Assembly: GCA_934489015.1 (NCBI GenBank)
Contig: CAKSSN010000014.1
Coordinates: 1-64,000 of the forward strand
DNA from: an uncultured Clostridia bacterium
GTDB taxonomy: Bacteria > Bacillota > Clostridia > UBA1381
Direction: 5' to 3'
Length of the DNA stretch: 64,000 nt
Shown: in pieces, positions 7,639-14,420 of the stretch
Numbering within the stretch: position 1 is the stretch's first letter
Layout: each line of letters begins with the position of its first letter
Program-made: the position numbers and the translations under genes
The notes under the pieces: generated by a model
The model's database searches: none
What the model saw: the letters and a program-made list of their open reading frames with translations, nothing else
What the model was told of the DNA's origin: nothing

Positions 7639-9789
7639 TTAATCCTTTATGGCTCTGTTTAAAAATGTAACAATCTGTCCTCTTGAACAAATTGTGTCGG
7701 GCGAGAACGTGGTATTGCTCGTTCCGGTTGTAACGCCGTTTTCAACCGCCCATGAAACAGCCTGTGCATAGTCTGAATTTGCCGAAACATCTTCAAATGA
7801 ATTTGAAGCGGTATTTTGCGGTGAATTTGCATTTTTCCATAGATATTCAACCGTTGAAGCTCTTGTACAGGGCGTGTCCCCCTCAAAGCTGTTGCCGGAA
7901 ACCATACCCTTGTTGTATGCCCATATTGCCGCATCAAAATAATAATCATCTGCGGAAATATCCGAAAACGGATTTTCGGCGCTTGCTTTCGGTGAGCCTA
8001 CCGCGCGCCATAGAAATGTTAAAATCTGCGCTCTTGTGCAGGTCTGCTCCGGTGAAAAGGTATTTGATGTTGTGCCTGTTGTAATTTTCTTTTCAACCGC
8101 CCATTTTACCGGAATTTCAAAGTAATCTCCGGCCTTTACGTCAGTGAAGACTGTGCCGCCGGTGTTCGGCTGTACGTTTGTGCCCGTCGTGCTGTCACCG
8201 ATTGTGAAAATAACCGGAACAGTTGAGTTGAGCTTCATTTGATAACCGCCGTCAACCTTTGTCAGCGCTTCTACGGAAATCGGCATATATGATTCTATAC
8301 CGTCACTCGTTTTGCAGATAACATATTCCTTTATCATTGTGTCCTCATCCGCAAAATTCATAGTTCCCGCACTGGTTGTAACCGATGTAATAGGCTTTTT
8401 CGATACTGCAAATATCTGTACCGAATGGGTGAGGTCGTTTCCGACGCCGATAAAATCGTACCCTTCTTTCAAAATATTTGCCTTATGTCCCGGACTGTTC
8501 ATCCACGAGGTCATTGCACGCTCTGCGTCGCCGTGACCCGGTGTACATTTGTTGATATTCTCTCCCACTCCCGCATATTTGGATAAATCATCAATTGCTG
8601 TTTTGAACGCTGTCCCGTTGGGGCGTGTGTGTGAAAAGCTTTCATTAATTTCTTTCTCGCGAATATCACACGCTGCCTGGAGCGGTGAAATCATACTCAA
8701 AAGGTTGTCGCCGACTTTTGCGCGTTCAATGTTTGTTTTTCGTAAAATCTCCCATTCTTCTTTGTTGACGGAGAGTTTACCGGTCGGCATTTTTCCGATA
8801 AGCTGCGGAATTTCTTCACTAACTCTCATTTCGCGGGTTTCTTCTTCAAGGGTCATAACCAAGTATCCGAGAAGCTCGCCCGCTTCTTCAACTGTTGCAT
8901 TCCTCTTTATAAAATTGTCCTTCCATGCAACCGTTGATCCGTTCTTTACAGCTCCGAGTGCTGCCGCAAGCATATCCTCCTTTGTTGTCTTGTTTGTGTA
9001 GACAATATTTTCAAGGGCTTTGCTTACCGCTGCTCTGTCCTCCTCGATTAAAATCGAATTTTCGGTAACCACCAAAGGAACGGTTTTTCCTACCGCGACT
9101 CTGTCCGAAATGCCTCCGCAATTAAGTGTCAGCGTTGCCGAAAGTGATCCGTCAACTGTTGTGCTTGCCTTTGTAAGCTTGAAGTCGGCTTTGTTCAGCG
9201 TTATTTTAACGCCGCTTTCGCTGCCTGCCGCCGTTTTCGCCATATTCAAAATGTCGTCCGCAGTAGTATCGTTTGAAACGTCAAAATCCCATATTGCCGC
9301 ACTTATAGCTTTCTTTGCCGCTTCAATGCTTTTTTTCGACTCTGCGGCATTTTCGTTTGAAGTATTATCTGTGCTTTGTGAATTGCTGTTGCCGTCATCA
9401 ATACTCAAACTTCCCGAAGAAGAAAATTCTTTTTTTATCGAATATGCTTCCTCAGCGTCGTCTAAATAGAGAATTATGTCAGCGCTCATGTAACCTGCGT
9501 TTCCGTCCTCCGGACTTGCAATCCTGAATTTGTCAACCAGATAGCCTACCCCTACACTGCCGTCAACGGTGTAATCGCACGCTTCAAAAATCAGGTTTTC
9601 AAGATCATCTCTTGTAAAGCTCTCATCAATATCCGCTTTGTCGATTAACGAAAGCAGCTCTTTCATGCTTTTTTCAACAGCGGTTTGCGCATCGCTTACG
9701 ACAGTTATAGCATATGCTGTCGGCAAAGGCATCTGCACTGAGGCTGTCAGCAAAGCCGCCGCACAAACATACGCTGTGAGCTTCTTCAT
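7639..9789 (-). CDS. Secreted CAP-domain protein with SLH anchor
   Basis: The 716-residue protein has a signal peptide (residues 1-27), three copies of the same 85-residue repeat found downstream (about 31-120, 153-240, 250-330), a CAP/SCP domain at about 346-463, and three SLH domains at about 548-596, 608-655 and 664-714. CAP motifs are visible as FSHTRPNGT, GENINKCTPGH and SWMNSPGHKANIL. CAP proteins of bacteria are usually secreted, with roles in cell envelope or adhesion that are poorly defined. A Ser/Asn/Asp-rich linker separates the first two repeats. It is the first gene of a two-gene operon with its own promoter at 9866-9894. Confidence 0.88.
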   Translation of the reverse strand: MKKLTAYVCAAALLTASVQMPLPTAYAITVVSDAQTAVEKSMKELLSLIDKADIDESFTRDDLENLIFEACDYTVDGSVGVGYLVDKFRIASPEDGNAGYMSADIILYLDDAEEAYSIKKEFSSSGSLSIDDGNSNSQSTDNTSNENAAESKKSIEAAKKAISAAIWDFDVSNDTTADDILNMAKTAAGSESGVKITLNKADFKLTKASTTVDGSLSATLTLNCGGISDRVAVGKTVPLVVTENSILIEEDRAAVSKALENIVYTNKTTKEDMLAAALGAVKNGSTVAWKDNFIKRNATVEEAGELLGYLVMTLEEETREMRVSEEIPQLIGKMPTGKLSVNKEEWEILRKTNIERAKVGDNLLSMISPLQAACDIREKEINESFSHTRPNGTAFKTAIDDLSKYAGVGENINKCTPGHGDAERAMTSWMNSPGHKANILKEGYDFIGVGNDLTHSVQIFAVSKKPITSVTTSAGTMNFADEDTMIKEYVICKTSDGIESYMPISVEALTKVDGGYQMKLNSTVPVIFTIGDSTTGTNVQPNTGGTVFTDVKAGDYFEIPVKWAVEKKITTGTTSNTFSPEQTCTRAQILTFLWRAVGSPKASAENPFSDISADDYYFDAAIWAYNKGMVSGNSFEGDTPCTRASTVEYLWKNANSPQNTASNSFEDVSANSDYAQAVSWAVENGVTTGTSNTTFSPDTICSRGQIVTFLNRAIKD

Positions 9790-9865
9790 GTTTATTCATC
9801 TCCTTTTTTGTTGTCGGGTACAGAAAATCGGTGTATTCCGATAAGTCACCTACCCCCATTGATTC

Positions 9866-9894
9866 ATTATATCATATATTATATTTAAATGCAA
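9866..9894 (-). promoter_or_regulatory. Promoter of the CAP/SLH operon
   Basis: On the minus strand TTGCAT (9894-9889), a 17-base spacer and TATAAT (9871-9866) precede the gene starting at 9789. The leader of about 70 bases ends in an AAGGAGATG RBS. Confidence 0.7.
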
Positions 9895-10098
9895 GATTTT
9901 TTGGAAAATTGTCACGAAAATTTTATGTTAAAATCACTGCATAATTTTGCAAAGTAAGTTCGCGGTTAATTTCTTGTGAATACTTTACTTTGAGATTTTT
10001 CTCGTCTTTTTATACAAATTTTGCGAAAATAATTGATATTCAGATGATTTTATGATATAATTTTATAATAGTAAAATTGACGTCGAAAGGTATACCTT
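9895..10098. other. AT-rich gene-free stretch
   Basis: No gene is visible here. The stretch is strongly AT-rich and contains one loose inverted repeat (CAAAGTAA near 9950 with TTACTTTG near 9990). It separates the minus-strand SLH operon from the plus-strand zinc-ribbon remnants. Confidence 0.5.
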
Positions 10099-10284
10099 TT
10101 GATATTAGTGTGGTTTAGAAAAAATAAGAAACGAAGAATTAAAATCCCGACAGGCAAGTAGATTTGCATAGAATGCGGCGCTAAACTTAAAAATGTTTGT
10201 CCGAATTGAGGACAAGAAGTGTCACCGGGTGCAAAATCCTGCCTCAAAGGCGAACAAATAATAGTTGGTGAAACAAATGAGTAA
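10099..10284 (+). pseudogene. Eroded zinc-ribbon protein gene
   Basis: Frame reading gives a basic N terminus, then a stop (TAG at 10159), then ICIECGAKLKNVCPN, a second stop (TGA at 10207) exactly where the expected fourth Cys of a CxxC...CPNCG zinc ribbon should be, then GQEVSPGAKSC and an end at 10284. The remnant of a second ribbon (SC instead of SCPxCG) is also damaged. Two in-frame stops plus motif loss mark it as a pseudogene. A 31-codon frame overlaps its end (10277-10372) but has nothing to support it as a gene. The stretch 10285-10438 holds only that frame and the RBS of the next gene. Confidence 0.6.
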
Positions 10285-10438
10285 AAACTACAAAACAATA
10301 CTTTTGCCAGTTTTTGCTATGTGGGTAATTATATCAAGTGCCGGAGGTGATTATGCAAGCAAGGTCGATTGAAAAAACTAAGCAAAATACAAAAAATTTT
10401 TAAATGCGAAAAAATTATTGGAAATGAGGAAAAAACAA

Positions 10439-11629
10439 ATGGCATTAGTTCAAGCAAAATGCACCAACTGCGGTGCAAATTTAGAAGTCGATAATTTAAA
10501 GGAAGCAGCAGTTTGTCAAGCTTGTGGTACACCTTTTATAGTTGAAAAGGCTATCAATAATTATAATATAACAAATAATATAAAAGCAGATGTTGTTAAT
10601 GTATTTTCTAATGAACAGGATTTTGTTGTAAAAGGTGGAATTTTAACAAAATATAATGGCAATTCAACAATTATATCCATTCCCAACAATGTAAAAGAGG
10701 TTAACATAAATGCTTTTGTTGAGTGTAGTAAGTATATTGAAAAGATAGATATACCAGAAGGAGTTGTTGAATTTGCGATGCAGGGGTGTAATAACCTAAA
10801 AGAATTAGCTTTGCCAGATTCACTAGAGGCTTTGAATTTACTTGATGCCGAAAAATTATCCATCTTAAAATTAAATGATAATATAAAAAAAGTATATTTA
10901 TATAACTTAGGAATAAAAGAAATCATATTTCCACGAAAAGTCAGTTCAGTAGTCTGCAAACATTGTAAACAATTAGAACATATATCCTTTCGAGGAACAT
11001 TAGAAAATCTTGCCGATGATGCATTTGACGAGTGTCCTTTATTATTTAATGTGGAATTGCCTAAAGGGTTAAAAAGAATAGGATGTGCCTCTTTTCGAGG
11101 TTGTAAAAGTTTGTATGAAGTGGTTTTCCCCGAAGGGCTTGAAGAAATTGATGGCGTTCCTTCAGATTATGATGGCTATGGCGGTTGGGGGGCTTTTAGC
11201 GGATGCAATAATTTGCAGAAATTGACTATACCTGATAGTGTTCATTGGATATGTTCGGAAGCATTTGCAGATTGTCGCATTATTGAAATTTCGGCATCTG
11301 AACAATGGAAAAAAGAACATTGGAGAGATTTCGATTGTTTGCAATCTTATAAACCAAAAGAGGGCTGTTACATTGCAACCTGTGTTTACGGATCATATAA
11401 TTGTCCTCAGGTTTGGACGCTTCGCCGTTATCGTGATAATACTTTGGCGAAAACTTGGCACGGCAGAGCGTTTATACATACATACTACGCAATAAGCCCT
11501 ACCATTGTAAAATGGTTTGGCAATACAACTTGGTTTAAGAAGTTATGGCGTGGCAAACTTGACAAAATGGTTAGAAAGCTAAACAATGACGGTGTTTCAA
11601 ACGCACCGTATGAAGACAGGAGATGGTAA
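10439..11629 (+). CDS. Zinc-ribbon, BspA-type leucine-rich-repeat protein with CFI-box C terminus
   Basis: The start at 10439 follows GAGG and begins the conserved zinc-ribbon motif. The 396-residue product has four ribbon cysteines (8, 11, 26, 29), a central region of BspA/LRR_5-type repeats (about 60-290, with IDIPEGV, LPKGLKRIGCASFRGC and IPDSV units) and a C-terminal block starting near residue 310 (CYIATCVYGSY, then WTLRRYRDNTLAKTWHGRAF) known as the CFI-box C-terminal domain. No signal peptide is present. Its role is unknown; CFI-box proteins often carry variable N-terminal modules. Codon and base use are clearly more AT-rich than in the flanking genes, and eroded zinc-ribbon genes lie on both sides, so the patch may be acquired. 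Confidence 0.8.
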   Translation: MALVQAKCTNCGANLEVDNLKEAAVCQACGTPFIVEKAINNYNITNNIKADVVNVFSNEQDFVVKGGILTKYNGNSTIISIPNNVKEVNINAFVECSKYIEKIDIPEGVVEFAMQGCNNLKELALPDSLEALNLLDAEKLSILKLNDNIKKVYLYNLGIKEIIFPRKVSSVVCKHCKQLEHISFRGTLENLADDAFDECPLLFNVELPKGLKRIGCASFRGCKSLYEVVFPEGLEEIDGVPSDYDGYGGWGAFSGCNNLQKLTIPDSVHWICSEAFADCRIIEISASEQWKKEHWRDFDCLQSYKPKEGCYIATCVYGSYNCPQVWTLRRYRDNTLAKTWHGRAFIHTYYAISPTIVKWFGNTTWFKKLWRGKLDKMVRKLNNDGVSNAPYEDRRW

Positions 11630-11631
11630 TA

Positions 11632-11772
11632 ATGGCAGTATTAAAATGCAAAACGTGCGGCGGCAATATTGAGGTTGGAGAAAACAAAAACATATCATTG
11701 CGTGCAAGTCAGAATTGTAATATTTATCTCTGTTATGCATATCTTAACGCCAACACAAAGACAGAGCATTAA
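11632..11772 (+). pseudogene. Truncated zinc-ribbon protein gene
   Basis: An ATG directly after the previous stop opens MAVLKCKTCGGNIEVGENKN, which is the start of a zinc-ribbon protein of the same class, but after 20 residues the sequence no longer matches and the frame ends at 46 residues. Only the first CxxC is left. It looks like an internally deleted relic, and a strong terminator follows at 11863. Confidence 0.5.
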
Positions 11773-11862
11773 ATGCAGGGCAGATATATACGGTTTTATT
11801 CATTTCAATAATATCTAACCGACATTTGAAATAAGGCTGATTTTTATGCAGCAGAGCAATTT

Positions 11863-11913
11863 AAAAGTGTGGCAGATCGGATAAAATTTAAAATCCGTCT
11901 GCCGCACTTTTTT
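11863..11913. terminator. Bidirectional terminator
   Basis: A long hairpin (AAAAGTGTGGCAGA pairing with TCTGCCGCACTTTT, extended by CGGAT/ATCCG) is followed by T bases on the plus strand. It separates the AT-rich plus-strand patch from the minus-strand ACT gene. Confidence 0.8.
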
Positions 11914-11928
11914 AGTTTTAAGTCAACC

Positions 11929-12363
11929 TTAAAGTGAATAAGCTTCTTCGGAGTCAAGGAGCTTAAGTCCGTGCTTTTCGGCAGTACCGATAAGCTTTTC
12001 GTTATCGTCAACTCTGAGAATTACAACGGCGCTGTTATTAAATCTGCCGTTAAACGCATACATATATTCTATGTTTACGCCTGCTTCGCCGAGCTTTGAA
12101 AGCACGTCGGCAAGCCCTCCGACCTCTGTTGACATTTCAACCGCAACAACGTTTGTTATTCTTGCGGAAAGACCTTTTTTCTTTATAACGTCATACGCCT
12201 TATCGGGATCGTTTACAATAAGTCTTAAAATTCCGAAATCGCTCGTGTCGGCAATTGACAAAGCGTTTATGTTAATATTGTTTTCGGCAAGCTCCGAAAG
12301 AATGGCTGCCATTCTGCCTGCCGTATTTTCAACAAAAATAGATATTTGCTTTACAGATTTCAT
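11929..12363 (-). CDS. Tandem ACT-domain protein
   Basis: The 144-residue protein consists of two ACT-like halves: residues about 1-70 (KQISIFVENTAGRMAAILSEL, ININALSIADT) and about 72-140 (VVAVEMSTEVGGLADVLSKLGEAGVNIEYMYAF). ACT domains bind amino acids or related small molecules. The gene lies 27 bases after a phenylacetate-CoA ligase, an arrangement commonly seen in anaerobes, where the protein probably senses an aromatic or branched amino-acid derivative. The ATG at 12363 is chosen because the upstream TTG abuts the RBS. It ends at the bidirectional terminator. Confidence 0.85.
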   Translation of the reverse strand: MKSVKQISIFVENTAGRMAAILSELAENNININALSIADTSDFGILRLIVNDPDKAYDVIKKKGLSARITNVVAVEMSTEVGGLADVLSKLGEAGVNIEYMYAFNGRFNNSAVVILRVDDNEKLIGTAEKHGLKLLDSEEAYSL

Positions 12364-12390
12364 ATTTTTAATCAATCCTTTCCGGTTTAT

Positions 12391-13695
12391 TTAAACAAGC
12401 TTTCTGTTATCAATAACGCGCTTTGCCTTGCCCTCGCTTCTTGCAATGCTCCTAGGCTCAACAAGACGTACCTTAGCCGAAAGACCGAGCGTGCTCTGAA
12501 GCTTTGAGTGGATTTGGCGTTCAATATTTTCGATTGATTTAATATCGTCAAACTGCAAATCCTCCGCCATTTCAACGCGCACCTCAAGCGTGTCGGTGTT
12601 ATTTACTCTGTCAACAACAATCAGATAATTCGGAGTAACAGCGCTGCCCATGTTGAGAAGCACTTCTTCTATCTGTGACGGGAATACATTTACGCCTCTG
12701 ATTATAAGCATATCATCGCTTCTGCCGGTCGGCTTATTCATTCTTACAAATGTTCTTCCGCAGCCGCATTTTTCATAGTTAAGAGAGCATATATCGCGTG
12801 TTCTGTATCTTATAAGCGGAAATCCCTGCTTTGAAAGCGTTGTAAATACGAGTTCGCCCTCCGAGCCCTCAGGCAAAACCTCGCCCGTGTCGGGATCAAT
12901 TATTTCCGCAACAAATTCATCTTCATTTATATGCATACCCGCCTGCTCGCTGCACTCGAACGAAACGCCGGGACCCATTATTTCCGAAAGTCCGTATATA
13001 TCGTATGCCTTTATTCCGAGCTTGTCCTCAATTGCTTTTCTCATTGTGTTCGTCCACGGCTCCGCGCCGAATATTCCGAATTTAAGAGAAAGCTTGTCGC
13101 GCACGCCCTTTTCGGCTATTGCTTCACCGAGATACATTGCGTAAGATGGTGTGCAGGCAAGTCCCGTTGCACCGAAATCAACCATTGTTCTTATCTGGCG
13201 CTCCGTGTTTCCCGATGACATTGGAATTGCCGTTGCTCCGAGAGCAACAATGCCGTCATGAAGTCCCAAGCCGCCGGTAAAAAGTCCGTAGCCGTAGGAT
13301 ACCTGAACAATATCGTTTTCGTCCGCACCTGCTGCAACAAGGGCGCGGCAAACACATTTTTCCCAGATTTTAATATCGTCTTTTGTATAGCCGACAACAA
13401 TCTGCTTTCCGGTCGTTCCGCTTGATGCGTGGACCTTTACAATGTTTTTCATCGGCTCTGCAAAAAGCCCGTAGGGATAATAGTCGCGAAGATCCTGCTT
13501 ATATGAAAACGGGAGCTTTTTCAAATCGTCAATCGAGTGTACGTCCGACGGCTTAAGCCCTGCTTCATCCATGCGTTTTCTGAAAAGCTCAACCTTTTCA
13601 TACATTCTCTTTACCTGAGCTATAAGCTTTTCGCTTTGCAGCTTTCTGAGCTCTTCTCTGTCCATGCATTCGGTTTCTTTGTTGTAATAATTCAT
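12391..13695 (-). CDS. paaK: Phenylacetate-CoA ligase
   Basis: The 434-residue protein belongs to the adenylate-forming family and matches phenylacetate-CoA ligase in length and motifs: ATP-binding SSGTTGK at 91-97, then GIFGAEPWT, YDIYGLSEIMGPG and the C-terminal hinge with GRSDDMLIIRGVNVFPSQIE. The reaction joins an aryl acid with CoA using ATP. Together with the downstream ACT gene it forms a two-gene operon typical of gut and environmental anaerobes that ferment aromatic amino acids. The ATG at 13695 has a good AAGGA spacing; a GTG three codons upstream is too close to the RBS. Confidence 0.9.
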   Translation of the reverse strand: MNYYNKETECMDREELRKLQSEKLIAQVKRMYEKVELFRKRMDEAGLKPSDVHSIDDLKKLPFSYKQDLRDYYPYGLFAEPMKNIVKVHASSGTTGKQIVVGYTKDDIKIWEKCVCRALVAAGADENDIVQVSYGYGLFTGGLGLHDGIVALGATAIPMSSGNTERQIRTMVDFGATGLACTPSYAMYLGEAIAEKGVRDKLSLKFGIFGAEPWTNTMRKAIEDKLGIKAYDIYGLSEIMGPGVSFECSEQAGMHINEDEFVAEIIDPDTGEVLPEGSEGELVFTTLSKQGFPLIRYRTRDICSLNYEKCGCGRTFVRMNKPTGRSDDMLIIRGVNVFPSQIEEVLLNMGSAVTPNYLIVVDRVNNTDTLEVRVEMAEDLQFDDIKSIENIERQIHSKLQSTLGLSAKVRLVEPRSIARSEGKAKRVIDNRKLV

Positions 13696-13732
13696 TGGTA
13701 CCACATCCTTGTTTAGTTTTATAGCTTGCCTG

Positions 13733-14377
13733 TTATTCGGAAGCGGAAATATACCTTCTGTAGGCTTTTCCGTTTACTCGTATTGTAACAGACGGGTTTT
13801 TCTTTTCAATAACTCTCAAAAGCTTTATAACGGCTTTTGCGTCAAAGTCGTTTACGCTCATGAAAACGCTGTCGTTATCAACCGTTCCGACATAAAGTAT
13901 ATCTGCCTTTTCGAGCAGGCGCTGATTTGAGTTGTATTTTGTATTTTCGTAAAGTGCGACCGCTTCAAGAAAGCTTTCGTCGCTCGTGTTTCGCTTGATA
14001 AAGGTTTTTGTGCCTATAATTATTTTGCTTATTTCGCTTATCGGCACTCTGAGTCTGACATTTTTGGCAGGGAGAAGCTCTCCGACATTAAATTTCAAAA
14101 GAGTCTGATACGGGAAAAAACAGTTATCCCAGCAGCGCAAAACCAAATCCTCGCCGTCTGTCATAATCCATGTTGAGTAAAGCTCGTTAAGGCACACAAG
14201 GATATAGCTAAGCCCCAGAATAATGCCTATAGCATAGCAGGCAACATACCAGTAGTTTGCCATTATTATATTGTAGATAATAAGCGCAAGCGCTATAATG
14301 CAAAGTGCCGAAACGGTCCACATTGAAAACGAACCGCGCAGGCGCCTTTTTTGACTTACTGCGGCTTTGACTTTCAT
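13733..14377 (-). CDS. Two-helix membrane protein of unknown function
   Basis: The 214-residue product has a basic N terminus, two membrane helices (about residues 22-40 and 45-64) and a soluble part resembling bacterial PH-like or DUF-type membrane modules. Family is not recognised. The start at 14377 follows GGGAG with a 5-base spacer. It lies 43 bases after the NlpC/P60 gene in the same direction, so it may be cotranscribed with it. Confidence 0.6.
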   Translation of the reverse strand: MKVKAAVSQKRRLRGSFSMWTVSALCIIALALIIYNIIMANYWYVACYAIGIILGLSYILVCLNELYSTWIMTDGEDLVLRCWDNCFFPYQTLLKFNVGELLPAKNVRLRVPISEISKIIIGTKTFIKRNTSDESFLEAVALYENTKYNSNQRLLEKADILYVGTVDNDSVFMSVNDFDAKAVIKLLRVIEKKNPSVTIRVNGKAYRRYISASE

Positions 14378-14420
14378 ATTAACTCCCTTCACGTCAGGCA
14401 TGAGTTCTTATGCCTAAATC

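Noticed and set aside
8549..9469. Long open frames on the plus strand opposite the CAP/SLH gene
   Set aside because: They lie wholly antisense to a gene with a signal peptide and clear domains, have no RBS and look like low-complexity Ser/Ala shadows.
10099..10284. TGA at the expected cysteine position as a recoded codon (selenocysteine or Cys)
   Set aside because: A TAG stop lies in the same frame and other ribbon cysteines are lost, so simple decay explains it; no SECIS-like hairpin was seen right after the TGA.
10277..10372. 31-codon frame after the zinc-ribbon relic
   Set aside because: It has no clear RBS, no domain, and lies in decayed sequence.
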